Counted from the stretch's first letter, positions 22,001 to 33,489 are shown. The stretch is DNA of 64,000 bases from Adiantum capillus-veneris (GCA_014529385.2 CM043953.1:63440372-63504371), one strand, 5' to 3'. Notes: generated by a model from the sequence alone, not told the origin. Made by a program: numbers and translations.

Positions 22001-23482
22001 AGACAGCCGACGTGCACGGAGGAGCGCATATGGCAGCCCCTCGTCTGGAACCCCATGGTTAGCACTCAGAGAGGCCACTTGGTTGGGAGTCGTCTCATGT
22101 TTCTTGGGGTCCCATGGCGGCAGGTCCAGCGCGTTCTCTAGGTGACTGGCTAGAGTTCACAGGTTTGTCAAAGGAGGTACAGGCTGTCCAGCTACAGGGC
22201 ATGAGAGGGGTGCAGAGCATGTGTCAGGACATCTCAGAGTCAGTTCCAGCTGAGTGGCTCACGCTTCTCGAGCCAGTAGCACCCCGGTGGATGGGAGCCT
22301 TCACAACACTGGAGGTTCTCATTTCAGTCAGGGCTTGCTCAGAGACTGTCCCAGCCCTGTTCTTCGAGCTTCAGAGTGGGGGACGATTACAACGAGTTGC
22401 AGTAGAGGCCCCGCAGGTAGCAGAGTGCTGTTTCCAGTGGATCCGAGTTGTGGGCATCTGTGGGAGGACTTGTGTCATAGACCCTGACCCAGCAGCGCTT
22501 GAGACTGGACACTGGAGGCTATGGGCTTGGGAGTGTTGTCCACTGGCACGAGTACAGTGGGATACTGGTGAGTGGCTATGGAGGGACCCCTTCTCTTCTG
22601 CAGACCACCCAGGAGTCCCCTTCTTTCAGTACACTGTTCGGCTTGGACGTCATATACTTGCAGCACAGAGAGAGGCCCGCCCCGTTGCAGTACGTCATTG
22701 GCAGGAGGAGGGCCTCAGTCGAGTTCTTGGCAGCTTTTTGGCAGAGGCTGTGGGACTCCAGACAGCCGAGGCGCGTCACTTTGTTCCAGTGGCTGGTTGC
22801 ACACAGAGCCACAGCAGTAGGGAGCTGGCTTGTGCATAGTGGTCTCTCGGCCGCATGTGCAGCCTGTGACCAGTTGGTGGAGAGTCAGCGTCACTGTCTT
22901 TGGGACTGTCCCTCGGCCCAGCAGGTGTGGCTACGTGTTCTTCGGCTGATGCCTGCCCTCTCCACGGCTCGACAGTACTCTTGGGGGGCAGCGGCTTGGT
23001 CCACCCTCACGGGCCCAGCACTTCAGTTTGAGCTATCTTCCACCAGCAGGATGATAGTGATACAGGGGGGGCGACCTACACTCCAGCCTGCTACAGAGCT
23101 TACTCCACAGGAGTGGTGCAGTGAGAGAGACGAGTGTTGGGAGCTCATCAGCGGCCTAGCTCTCTGGTTCATCTGGCAGGCCCGTTGTTTCCGCATCTTT
23201 GAGGCTCGTCCTGTGCCACCAACAGAGACTGTTCGTGACTTTTGGCTAGAGCTGATCCATACTCTCAGAGGACAGCTTGAGGGACTACAGGGCAGCTCCG
23301 ACCGCATGCGGGAGCGCTGCGAGGCTTTTCTTCGACTCTGGCGCCCTGGGCCTTTCAGGGGGTGCTCAGATGGCACTACTGTCCGCCTGTGTGGCTCTTT
23401 CCTCCTCCCATCTCTTGATTTAGCCTCATTGTATATATGCTGTTTTTTCATTGGGAGAGTCTCCCCATCATGCTTGTTGTAG
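19082..23482 (+). pseudogene. L1 ORF2: endonuclease, reverse transcriptase, zf-RVT
   Basis: ORF2 starts at ATG 19082 with MRIVSWNVQGLGG, the usual N-terminus of APE endonucleases. Endonuclease motifs follow: LQEHHL, GGDFNMLEDPSDRIGG, SRIDRFYTSDHF, FSDHAPV. RT motifs: QWRPITILNSAYKILAK, DFEKAYDKVDW (A), RQGCPLAPFLF (B), EFADDSALYLEG (C). The C-terminus has CAACDQL...HCLWDC, a zf-RVT zinc site, at about 22855-22915. Stops: TAG 19247, TAG 19403, TGA 20699. The frame moves +2 near 22130 and back by about 22560. Most of the reading frame is otherwise intact, so the copy is fairly young or slowly decaying. Confidence 0.9.
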
Positions 23483-23560
23483 CCCTCTCTCGCAGAGGTG
23501 GATGTAGCCCTATGGGCAGTTTTCATTAACTAATAGAAGGATCTATTTCTCGAAAAAAAA

Positions 23561-23576
23561 AAGGTGCTCTGGCCCA
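23561..23576. repeat. L1 target-site duplication, right copy
   Basis: AAGGTGCTCTGGCCCA directly adjoins the poly(A) run and equals 16805-16820. Confidence 0.9.
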
Positions 23577-23686
23577 CGTTTAGAACGCACCTATGGCCCT
23601 AGAACTACTAGTTCTACTCTAGTGTGCACACAACTATTTAATTATTTTCTAGATATAAATTAAGTATTTACAGAAACTGATATAGT

Positions 23687-24982
23687 TGCACCATTGAAGA
23701 ATAGAGCCGATGTGCTCCTGGCCGAGGGGCCTAAACCCTCAGAAGAAGCAAGAGAAGAAATAGAAGTAGCAAAAGAAGTTTTACCAACTAACAGAAACTC
23801 GCCGAGTGGGGCAATTCTTAAAGAAGTTCCCACCAACTTATGAGACCCCATCCGATGGGGCCTAGGGAACCTAAAAAGATTAATAAAGCAGGACCCACCA
23901 TCACTTGCGTAGCCTCATGCTGACGTGGCATCTACTGTATGGACAGAACCCGCATATCGCACTGACAGTGCTGACGTGGCACTGTCAGGAATTTCGTGAA
24001 ACGTGTTGCTTGCTGATGACGTGGCAAGTGTACAGATTTCCACGTTTAACGTTGTTGGCAGCTTGTGGGGAGCCTTCACATCTACAGGCACATGATTTTT
24101 CTGGAAAGCCAATGACCAAGGATATCAAGAGCTCCAATTTGGAATGAGTAAACTGATTGTCTCTTGGAATGTCCCTCGAAATGACCCTCAGAATTTTTTT
24201 AAAGCTAACTTGAGTAGTTTTGCAGATATACTGTAATTGCGAAGGATTACTCTTATTTCAAGTAGGGGGGGCGGGACGGGTGCCACGTGCCAACGGAAAT
24301 GAATAGACTGAACAAACTTTAAGCACTTCTAAATGACTGTACTGAAAGAGATGCAAGGGACGCAGAGTGGTGGAGTTCCACCGAAGAGAGCACTGGCCCC
24401 AAACTTTGATGCCCCTTTTGATATTTCTTTATATTGCTTGAACTTAGTACAACGCTGTTACTCAGCTCTCTGCACTTCCACGCGGAAACGTGCTAGAGAA
24501 TGAGCCGTAGGTACATATTTGAAGGCCCTTAGCTTTCAAAAGCAATAAACATGAAAAGTGTCTATTCTTAAAAGCATCTGAACTCCCCAAAAGCTGTCGG
24601 CAGCGTTAAACGTGGAAATCCGTACACCTGCCATGTCATCAACAGTCAACACGTTTAACGGAATTCCGTATAGTGCCACGTCAACATTGTCAGTGCGATA
24701 TGCGGGCTCTATCCGTACAATAGCTGCCACATTAGCATGAGGCTACGCAATTGATGGTGGGTCCTGCTTTATTAATCTCTTTAGGTCCCCTGGGCCCCAT
24801 CGGACGAGGTCCCATAAGTTGGTGGGAGCTTTCTTCTTTAAAAATTGCCCCACTCAGCAAGGTTCTATAAGTTGGTAAAACTTCTTCGGCTCCTTTTACT
24901 TCTTTTGTTGCTTCTTCTTAGGGTTTAGGCCCCTCGGCCGAGATCTGCAGATTCGCTTTGTACTTCAATGGAGTGACACGTG
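23687..24982. mobile_element. Foldback element with roughly 390-bp inverted arms
   Basis: The left arm (23687-24075) and right arm (24595-24982) are reverse complements over most of their length. Examples: 'ggccgaggggcctaaaccct' on the left pairs with 'agggtttaggcccctcggcc' on the right, and the 'gcgtagcctcatgctgacgt' region pairs with sequence near 24740. The loop (24076-24594) has no ORF with a recognisable domain. Arms contain repeated TGACGTGGCA motifs. A related copy lies at 29930-30640. I see no clear target duplication. It could be a foldback DNA transposon or two head-to-head copies of one repeat. Confidence 0.65.
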
Positions 24983-25397
24983 AGTAGTTTGTGACGGTTT
25001 GTCGTTGCATGTATCTCATAGAGTATAGCAGCCAAATGCTTGATTATAAAATGATAAAGAATCGTGTGTGGAGTTTAGTCCACCAAACTCATGCAACTTT
25101 TGCAAATGTAGCAACACTCATTTGCATTCTTTTGACCTCTTCTATTTCGAAAAAATCTCTTCTAGCCTAGGGTTCCAAATCTCGAGCCTTTCGCCTTGCT
25201 GTGTATCCGGCGACTTGAATGTGCAAGGTCGTCTTGGAGTCTTCGACAGCTATAAGGCCTTCTTGAGTCGTCGAAATCATAACCTTGCTCCATTGCCTTT
25301 GCATGGCCTATTCCTTCCCTTGCTTCTCTCAAGTCGCCACTCTAAGCGTCTTCGTATGTATGCATGTTTTGGCTCGTCCAAGCTAAAAAGGGGAGCT
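24983..25397. other. Non-coding or undetermined DNA
   Basis: One plus frame (25068-25439) has Cys and Phe in its first part but no domain I recognise, and it overlaps a minus-strand retroelement-like frame. No feature can be supported. Confidence 0.3.
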
Positions 25398-25786
25398 TCA
25401 GCTGGCATCCTTGTTAACTTGGCTGGCATATGCCCTTAGCTTGCATGGGGAGTGAGAAGGGCCCCTTGTGGCGACCCTTGCTTTGGATGCGGGCTTGACT
25501 CCTCTCCTCTCCTCTGTGCAAGTGTAGCTTCCCACGCCGTAGTTCTCACCCACCGAGCTTCCCTTTGAGCAAGCCTCGTTTCCTCCAGCTTCCTCCGTCT
25601 CCACCTCCTCGGTTGCATGCATGACTTGCATGACGTCCTCGGGGCCTCCCCTTTCATGTGGCCACATCCGAGCTCCAAAAACTCCCCTCCAAGTCTTGGC
25701 TTGTAAGCCCTTCTCCCCATCTCTTCCTCCTTCCTTAAGGCGAGAGAGAAAGAGAGAGATCGTACCTCAAGCTCTAATACCAGTGT
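25398..25786 (-). mobile_element. 5' end of a minus-strand LTR retroelement: leader and primer site
   Basis: On the minus strand TGGTATTAGAGC (25771-25782) matches the initiator-Met primer site TGGTATCAGAGC with one change. It lies one base from a possible LTR edge at 25784 (TGTAAGATCC on the plus strand). A basic reading frame follows (25436-25720, minus) but I see no knuckle or protease, so the coding part cannot be typed. Confidence 0.45.
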
Positions 25787-26964
25787 AAGATCCTAGGTAT
25801 CGGCATGCTAGTCTCCTCCTACCATCCTCTGTATAGTCTCCATATAGAGCCCCTTGCCTATGCATGCTTGACATATGGCAGGGCTTGCCCTAGGGACCCT
25901 TCCCACTCGACCGCGGCCTTGCCCACAAGACCCTTGCCCTCACAACAAGCAAGTCTTTATGGTCTTAAAAAGTGGTGACATTACCCATATGGGTCCGCTT
26001 TTGAGGTTTGCATGAATTATAAAAGTCTAGAGTAGTTTTCAAGTCAAAATGAGTTGAAAGGTACCCAACACTAGATGAACGAGATCCTGCAAGAGTTTGG
26101 TCTTCCATTCCATTACCAACACGGACAATATAATGTGGTGGCACATGCGTCAAGTTGCATGCCAACTATTAATGAGTTAGTTTCATAGTCTTCGAGAAGG
26201 ATTTCTAGGAATCTATACATGATACCTGGGAGCGTGGTCTATCTAGCGCTAGAATCGGGCGTGTTGTTCGCAATCTATGAAAGTGCTGTTCACAATCTTG
26301 TTTCAGAACTGGCATGTCTCCCATTGCTGTGGAGTGTTGGTTGGGATAGACTAGCTAGAGTCTCAATGAGAAGTGAAGCAAGTGCTAGTCTGGAGTGACT
26401 AGTCGAGTCTCCTAGGTACAACATTGGTCCGGAGAGTTCAATGCTGGACCATACATGTCCATTGGGCATGAGTTGATGATGATTACCAGGGAAAAAGGCT
26501 CAGCATCAGCATTTGCCTTCTTCTCTATGAAGTTAACATTCTGATGTTTGACACAAAAGAGGCCCCTGAGCCTTGTTTTTATAGGCTCAAGGCTTCATTG
26601 CAAACAGCGGCCAAAATAAGGTGACAATTCAGTCATAAATTGAGCACCCCAATAAAAAGCAGCAGAAATAGGGTCAGCCACAATATCACCAGAAAAAGCA
26701 ACTAGAGAAAGAAAAGTTGGAAGGCCAAAATCAGCAAGCGCTGATTTTAGAGGAAAAAAATAGCTAGAGATCAAAAGACGGTTTGAAAGAAAAACAGGGG
26801 GCAAGAGCCTAAGGTTGAAAGGGCCATCAAGCCTCTCAGGCTTTCCTTTGCTATTAAGATTTCTGTAGTAGGTGAATGTAGTGCAACAATGGTATGCCTT
26901 AAAATGAATATACATGATTGTGAATAAAATTGTCAACACTTACAAACAGATAAAACTAGTCTTA
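25784..26964 (-). repeat. Possible LTR next to the primer site at 25771
   Basis: The segment starts TGTAAGA and a TCTTACA occurs at 26958-26964, which would give an LTR of 1181 bp with 7-bp inverted ends. This edge is weak: 7 bp can match by chance, there is no second copy in the window, and the LRR-like sequence lies just beyond. The region has no supported gene, although an open minus frame (26595-26939) crosses it. Confidence 0.25.
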
Positions 26965-27440
26965 CAAAAGGATGATTCTAACCTGCAACCACAGAAAGAT
27001 TGAAGTGGCACCTTCTGACGTGATTTTGTTCCCACTTAAATCAAGCTTCTACAAAAAATGGCACTCAGAATACTAATGAGCATGCACTCTGTACTGAGAC
27101 AATAAAATGTGTGATTTTACGACATGTTAAGCATCCAATACCTGAATCCGTGATAAAAAAGTTAAACTTTTCACCAAGACCTTGGTTCGAATGTCATTAA
27201 GCTCACACCTCGCATATTGCAAGAACTTCAGGCCCTTTGGTAGTCCACTCATAACAAGATCTTTCATAGACGATTCGACATCAGATGGTTCAACCAATAC
27301 ATTGAGCTCATTAGAAGAGTTACTTGTGGGTGGCGGAGGAGGTTGCATTGGAAACAGTGCTGGCTTACAGATGAACTTGAAATTGCCTGTAGCAAACCTC
27401 TACATATTTCAACATGGGAAAAGACCTAGCTCTCTCAAAC
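26965..27440 (-). pseudogene. Leucine-rich-repeat gene fragment (two exons visible)
   Basis: On the minus strand an exon (27348 to about 27142) ends GLPKGLKFLQYARCELNDIR...LTFLSRIQ followed by a GT donor (CAG|GTATTG). After an intron an acceptor (TTTTTTGTAG|AAG) at about 27053 starts KLDLSGNKITSEGATSIFLW, ending CAG|GTTAG near 26987. LDLSGNKITSEGA is a ribonuclease-inhibitor-type LRR. Joined, the exons give a regular repeat spacing. This is one of the few places with host-like exon-intron structure. Whether it is a working gene or a captured fragment is unknown; further exons should lie lower on the minus strand, but the 26595-26939 frame shows no LRR. Confidence 0.45.
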
Positions 27441-28100
27441 TTAGTGCCTGTACACATTGAAAGAACCATTTGATACCCTAAAACATAAAACAGAACAACT
27501 AACAGAACACTCGGACACAAAAAGAAACAGCTCGACCCTCAAACATTGAAAAAAGCAGCAAACCCTCAAATAACAGCTCGAAAACCTTAAATCTAAAATA
27601 ATGAGAGAAGCAAAGTCAAAAGTCTAAGAAAGCTAACGAAAATGCAGGGCAAAATTATGAACACAAAATGGGAAACCAATTGGAACCCCTAACTGAGAAG
27701 AAGGAAGGCCCCAAAACTTTGACCCCAAACAGGATGGCAGCAACAAAAGTGGGGCTTTGACCATTTGCATTACATAAAAATCGACCATCGGTCCATATAC
27801 AAGAAATATGGGAAAATTCCTAAAAGAAATACAGTCAGATCATGGGGAAAAATCCCATAAAAAACCACAGGATACATCTAGGGATAAAGATATTCTAACG
27901 AGGTAGTAAAATGTAGCTATATGAATAGTGATCAAGTCTACACAAATCCACCCAAAGCTCTGTCCACCTCGAGCAATGTAGCGAAAACCACTACATGTCT
28001 GAGTGATATAAAGCATCCGCTGCAAAAACCTCATGTAGCAGCTCACAGAAGCCAAGGGATTGTGAAACCCCTAGGCCATGCCTCTAAAATCATCCGCATC
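27441..28100. other. AT-rich non-coding DNA
   Basis: No frame with a recognisable domain. It may be intron or upstream sequence of the LRR fragment. It ends near the copia 3' region. Confidence 0.4.
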
Positions 28101-28389
28101 CACTCTTAACATTTCCTAATGATGCAGTTGAAAAAAGGAAGCATATGGCACAACCATATTCTAAGAGAGGTAGGAGGTGACGCCCGAAGGAGAAGAGCCG
28201 GGAGCACAGCGGAAGAGGAAGATGAATCGCACACACTCACACATACACCACTATAGCAACACACACAGGTTGGAGGGGGAGAGCCAACACACAATGTGTG
28301 CCCCCTTTCTTTCTTTTCTATCTTATGCACTAAGGCAAAATACACACTATACTTGGTGTTAGTGGATCGCACAAGTGTATAGTTGTACA

Positions 28390-29065
28390 CTTACAATTAG
28401 TAGCAATTACTGATAGGCGGTCGGCCACATGGCCATTAAACCTAACATTCTCCCACTTGATGGCCAATGTGGGAACCCGTAAGAATGGAAGAGAACCACT
28501 CTTCACCCAATGCCCATCAACTCACAACAGTGCTGAAACTGATGGCTGGAGAGACTTTTAGTGAGTGCATCCGCTATGTTCTCTGATGTAGGAATCTTCA
28601 CTAAATCAAGGCTCTTCTTTGCCACGCATTCACGACTAAAATGATAACGCACATCAATGTGTTCCGTTCTGGAATGAAACACTGGATTGTTAGCCAAGGC
28701 AATAGCACTCTGACTGTCACAATGAAGAACTGGTGTAGGCTGCTCCAATCTAAGATCTTTCACTAGGCGAGCAAGCCAAATAGCTTCTTTGCATGCCTCA
28801 CTCAATGCAACATACTCTGCCTCTGTGGTAGCAATGGATGTTCAGTCTTGAAGAACGGATCTCCAAGAAATAGCAGAACAAGCAAATGTGTAAATCCAAC
28901 CTGTTGTTGATTTACAACTGTCAACACAGCCTGCATAATCATTGTCTACAAATCCCTGAATGGATACTCGCCACGACCATAGCATAACTGTCTATCTGCA
29001 GTGCCACTCAAGTATCTGAGAATCGACTTGACGGAAAAGCCGATTTCCACATTATGAAGTTAGGC
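28390..29065 (-). mobile_element. Ty1/copia retrotransposon 3' fragment (RT end, RNase H, PPT, LTR start)
   Basis: From 29065 downward the minus strand gives ILRYLSGTADRQLCYG (end of RT), a frame-broken RNase H, the polypurine tract AAGTGGGAGAA, then an LTR head TGTTAGG at 28447. This order is specific to copia elements. The element is cut off at about 29065 within RT. The far edge of the LTR is not determined; the sequence 28106-28390 may belong to it. Confidence 0.8.
28503..28850 (-). pseudogene. Copia RNase H, C-terminal part
   Basis: Reading through 28850-28503 gives SIATTEAEYVALSEACKEA, then VLHCDSQSAIALANNPVFH, RTEHIDVRYHFSRE and ENIADALTKSL. These are the conserved blocks of copia RNase H, including the Glu of TEAEY and the Asp of CDSQSA. 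The 28503-28805 frame is uninterrupted. The enzyme would degrade the RNA strand during reverse transcription. Upstream residues are shifted out of frame. Confidence 0.85.
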
Positions 29066-29398
29066 AATTGCAACGTTCTCTTTGGCATGCCTTGGCACGA
29101 CAAGAATGATATGACTCCACATTCGGAACCGAACCATTACCATGTCGTCCTCAAAGTTTGGTTATTGGAACAAAAACTTGAATGAATTTTCTCGTTGTTT
29201 TGTAGTTAGATACTTTTGAACTCTGTTTGAGGAAGTATTATTTGAAATTTGTTTGAAATGAATGGTGTCTGTTTTAAACCCGTGTTGGTGCCGATTTGAA
29301 TTTTTTGACCCTAGTTTTGATACTGGTTTCATTCACTGGTGATTTTACTCCCGGGTGGAGTAGTGAGAAATGTTGTTTTGATATTGTCTGAACCTTGG

Positions 29399-29555
29399 AA
29401 CGATGCTGACAGAATGTCTTGGGAGCGTTTCGTTGTATGCTCAAAAACCTCTAAACGACGCAGACGAGATGTCTAGGGAGCGTTTTGTTGTATGTTTGAA
29501 CCTCCAAACGACGCAAGCTGTGGTCTGGGGGGTGTTTAGTTGTAAAAGGCCTCTA
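29399..29555. repeat. Minisatellite, about 55-bp unit, three copies
   Basis: The motif 'gggagcgttTcgttgtatg' followed by 'cctctaaacgacgcaga' recurs in three diverging units (29399, 29455, 29509). It is non-coding; the frame across it has no homology I recognise. Confidence 0.7.
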
Positions 29556-29702
29556 TATCTCCCGGCCCTAACGTTTTTAGGTTATGCAGGAGGAGTGATG
29601 AGGGAGTCGTTGAATAGCTCATGGCCCAAACCTGGATGGTTATTTGTTTGGGGGGGGGGTGTTTCATCGGCGACTTTATGTGACAACCACTGAATATTCC
29701 TT

Positions 29703-29826
29703 ATTGGATGAGATACTTATGGCAAGTCAACCCACGATATCAAAAGTTCCGATCTAGAATAAGATTGGATGAGATTTTTCTGACAAGCCAACGACCCAAG
29801 ATATCAAGAGCTCCAATCTAGAATGA
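29703..29826. repeat. Tandem duplication, about 62-bp unit, two copies
   Basis: 'ttggatgagat...gatatcaa(a/g)ag(t/c)tcc(g/a)atctagaat' occurs twice in a row. The second copy leads into the sequence shared with 24100-24275. Confidence 0.65.
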
Positions 29827-30640
29827 GAAAACTGCTTGTCCCTCGGAATGACCCTCGGATTTTTTTTTGGCTAACTTGAGTTGATTTGCAAGTATGCTGT
29901 AATTGTGGACAATTATTTTCTTTCAAGGAGGGAGGTCACAAACTTTTGACGTGTCAAGCCACTGAAGAACAGAACCAACCTACAGATCAAAACCGAGGAG
30001 CCTAAACCTTAGAGGAGGAACAGTAGAAGTTTTACCAACTTGCAAAGTCTTGCAGAGAGGCCTATTTCTAACAAGGAGATCCTACCGCCTTATGGGACCC
30101 GTCCGATGGAGCCGAAGTGACCTAAAGAGATCAAATAAAGCGGGACCTCTACACACACACACACAAAGCGATGATGTGGCAGCTGTACAGGCACCCGCAT
30201 TTTGCGTTGACTTGCTGACGTGGCAGATGTACTGATTTCTGTGATTTACGCTGGGCAGTTTTCAGCGCCAACTTTTGAGGCCAGATGCGTTTGAGTTTGA
30301 TGCTTTTCATGTAATTGCTTTTCACAGGCCAAAGACCTTTAAATATGTGCAGAGGGCTTAGTCTCTGGCACCCTTCTGGGTAAAGGTGCAAAACGCGAGT
30401 ACCGGCATTGTACTGAGTTCAAGCAATATAAAGAAATACCGAAAGGGGCGCCAAGGTTTGGGGGCCAATGCTCTCTCTTGCGGTGGAGCTCCGCCACTGC
30501 CCGTCTCATGTCGTGCATCTCTTTCAGTTCAGTTGTTATTTGAAGTGCATAAAGTTGCTCACTCGGTGCTTTTCCGTTGGCATGTGGTGCCCGTCCCCAT
30601 GACACGCATTTCGGGCCTTTTAAAATTTAGTGGTCATCTT
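29765..30640. mobile_element. Second copy of the foldback-family repeat
   Basis: 29765-29930 matches 24100-24275 in the same sense ('gatatcaagagctccaat', 'gctaacttgag'). 29935-30280 matches the left arm of the 23687 element. 30290-30620 matches the reverse complement of 24290-24560 ('tttccgttggcatgtggtgc' against 'gccacgtgccaacggaaa'). This copy has a single arm and is therefore the arm-plus-body unit of the family. No ORF is convincing. Confidence 0.55.
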
Positions 30641-30864
30641 TTTTAAGGCGTTTCAGTGTAGGTTTTATTTGCGAGGGATTTTGGTTTTGTTGTGCAATGA
30701 TTCTGTATACCTCCAAGCTCCAATACCACTCCCCCAACCCACACACACGCTTTTTTTGTTTTGTAAATCTTGTTGATAGAATTTACAGGTGGGAAACCTC
30801 AAAGCGAGGAAAACCCACAAAAAATAAGAGATACAAGAAGTGGAGCACCATAAAGCCCCGAGGG

Positions 30865-32323
30865 CTAGAAATAGTCAAAATAAATCCTGTAAGCATCAAG
30901 AGTGATGTCCCCAGCATTATGAGCGAAATGCAACGGTTGACCAAGCGACAATTTGAAATAAGGAAACGGGTCAACATGAGTGCCTTGAAACATTAATGAG
31001 TTCCTATGGTGCCAAATGGCCCACAGAACCCAACATTTGAACCAATTAAAAAACACCTTAAACTGAGATTGCGAAGACTGGAGCACCCCAAACAGCCAAA
31101 ACCGTCAGCCAAAACCGTCTGTGAAAAGTGCCGGAAGGAAAACACAGCCGAAGAGCAGCCGACACTTGCCAAATAAAGGATCTGGAGCAATGACAACCCC
31201 ACAATAAGTGAGGCACAATCTCCTCAGCTTCATAGCATCTTAGGCAGCGAGGAGGCGCAATATGCCGTGTATGCAATAAGCTCCCAACAGGTAGAGCTCC
31301 CACGAAGCAGCGCCACAAGAAATACGTTCATTCAAAGGTAGATGACTTTGCCAAATGCTAGACAATGTTCGTTGCCACCACAAGGATGACTTGGAGAGTG
31401 ACACAGCTGATTACCATGATGCATAATCCACACATCAAATCGCAGGAGGGAATAAACATTGCCGGCTGAAATGCACCCCAGTTTGGTAGTAGAAAGATTC
31501 CAATCAGAGAATAGTGGAGACCTAACCGAAAATGGGACACCACATCAACAAACGAAAGAACATGACCTGTGTTATCCACCACCTGATGCACTTGGCAAAT
31601 TCCTTTTTGGGAAAGAGAATATGCCTGGCAAGGAGACCGTTAAAAGTGAATGCCTTGCTCCTATGCAGACTCTCCAATCGCCCCTAGAGAGGATTGTCAA
31701 CCATGCCATGCCAAATGCGAAGTGACAGCCTTCTAATCAACAATGAGAGAAGAGGTAAAGGACATCCTAAAATGTTTCCTTCAAGCTTCCCAAAAATGAC
31801 ATCCCAATATGTCGGCTACCGATGTCCAAAAGATGGCGTGACAATATCCGCACACAAATGTGATACCATGAGTGTCCAAGGTTGCTGATGCTCCAGCAAG
31901 ACTGGCAATAGCATAGCTTTCGAGCCGGAACATGACGTCGCATGTCCAAAATATTCAACCCTCCAAGCCGCTTGGGAGAACACAGCTTGTCCATAGATAA
32001 AAGCCAAAGACCCTTTGTGCTAGACGAGGTCCACTAGTAATGCTCCAAAATACTAGACATAAGGGACTCCAAGCACAGTTCCAAGTAGACAATTTCCGAT
32101 AATCTAACTTGAAATGCAAATGCTAGAGCACCTAGTCCAATTTCTGCGCAGCTAATACATTCGAAGCCAGTGGATAACCCAAATGGCGAACTATAGTGCA
32201 TAGAGGAACAATCTCTCCTGGCCACAATATCTTATGCCAATCATACTCATTCAAAGGTAACTTGAATTTACGAAAATTAACTTTGAGACCTGCCACCAAT
32301 CCAAACAAGTGAAGAGTATGCAT
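30865..32323 (-). pseudogene. L1 ORF2 C-terminal part with zf-RVT (minus-strand copy)
   Basis: Pieces: 32132-32323 (GLKVNFRKFKLPLNEYDW, IVRHLGYPLA), 31767-31994 (LCSPKRLGGLNILDMRRH), 31058-31318 (CLRCYEAEEIVPHLLWGC, the Cys/His zf-RVT site) and 30865-31086 (FKCWVLWAIWHHRNSLMF, the usual end of plant L1 ORF2). Their order fits one protein with many frameshifts. Confidence 0.7.
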
Positions 32324-32329
32324 AATTTG

Positions 32330-33403
32330 TTATACATCATCATAGGGATTGTGAGGCATAAATAAAGAATCATCCGCATAGGCATATCCGATAAAGTGCT
32401 CTCCAGATGGTAATATTAGGCCATGCAATCTACCAGTGGAGGTCAAGGAGTCCAAATACATAAGCAAGGGGTGTGTAGCAATTGCATAAAGCAAATCACT
32501 AAGAGGACATCCTTGCTTTACTGAACGTCCCAAAGGCCAAGATCCTATGAGAGAACCATCCAACAAACCTACAGAAGTGTTATGTGCATACAAGAAAAAT
32601 ACGACACGAGATAGTTTAGGCCCAAATTTCAACTTTTGCATGGTCTTTGCAATGTAATCCCAAAGAACAGTATCAAATGCCTTTTCAATGTCAACTTGCA
32701 TGACCAAGACATCTTATCAAGTGTATTTTGCATATTCCATTGCAATGATGACATTCGCGAGGTTATCATTAATGTGACGTCGTGGCATGAAACCGTATTG
32801 AGATTGATGCAAGCCTTCATGCAAAAAGCACTTGAGTCGGTTAACAAGCATTTTGGCCATCAATTCATATACTACCGGCATGAGCGTAATTGGCCACCAA
32901 TGAGAGAATTCTTCACATAATGCATAGTTGGCTATCAACTTGAGAAAGCCTTCTTTCCAAGAGGAGGGTGTCGTATTCATCATGATCAGCGGCGGCACCT
33001 TTAGATAATCCCAAAAAGACAAGAAAAATTCCACAATAAGACCATCCCAACCGGGAGCTTTCCACCGGCTCAAATCAAGTAAGCTGGCATAAAATTCCGT
33101 CTGAGTGAAAACAACTTCTAAATCTTGAGCTTGTTGTATCAAAAGAATGAGAGTAACATGCGATAGAAACAAGTGACACGCTTGGCGAGCTTCTTGCATA
33201 GAAGAAGGAGCCTCAAAGATCTTGCCGTAATGAGAGTGCAAGGCTTGTGTTAGCTCTCGTAAGGAGGAGGTCCACTCCCCCAACGATAATAAAACTCTCT
33301 GTATAGCTTGAGCTTGCCTAGAACGATGTTGATGCTGGAAGAATTGTTTAGAGGTACATTCTTTATCTGCAAAACGCCTGTTTGGCGAGCTCGAGTCTGC
33401 CAT
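32330..33403 (-). pseudogene. L1 reverse transcriptase (minus-strand copy)
   Basis: 32717-33403 holds the region before RT and its start: LDLSRWKAPGWDGLIVEFF, WWPITLMPVVYELMAKMLVN, SQYGFMPRRHINDN. 32330-32707 holds MQVDIEKAFDTVLWDY (motif A), VKQGCPLSDLLYA (motif B) and GYAYADDSLFMP (motif C). The two frames are separated by a small indel near 32710. A TAA follows the last residue and sequence continues in frame at 32323 (LHLFGLVAGLKVNF). Confidence 0.8.
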
Positions 33404-33489
33404 TTGGCCAATTTCCTCTCAACTGTATGCCGTAACATAGTGCGAGCACAGAGAAACGCAGCCATTTGAGTCTCAACAAGAGAGGATTG

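Larger units (their letters stand above)
16821..23562 (+). mobile_element. Full-length L1-like LINE (6.7 kb)
   Basis: It has a GC-rich 5' leader (16821-17266), ORF1 (17267-19085), ORF2 (19082-23482), a 70-bp 3' UTR, and a poly(A) run at 23553-23562. The flanking 16-bp duplication shows that both ends are preserved. ORF1 carries a DUF4283-like domain and ORF2 an APE endonuclease, RT and zf-RVT, the plant L1 plan. The base composition is much more GC-rich than its surroundings. Several stops and at least three frameshifts make it inactive. A relative lies at 30751-34150 on the minus strand. Confidence 0.92.

Noticed and set aside
23687-24982. LTR pair (direct repeats) of a small retroelement
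   Set aside because: The two arms are in inverted orientation, not direct, so they cannot be LTRs of one element.
25784-26964. Certain LTR of a copia element
   Set aside because: Kept only as a weak feature: the right edge rests on a 7-bp inverted match and no second copy exists here.
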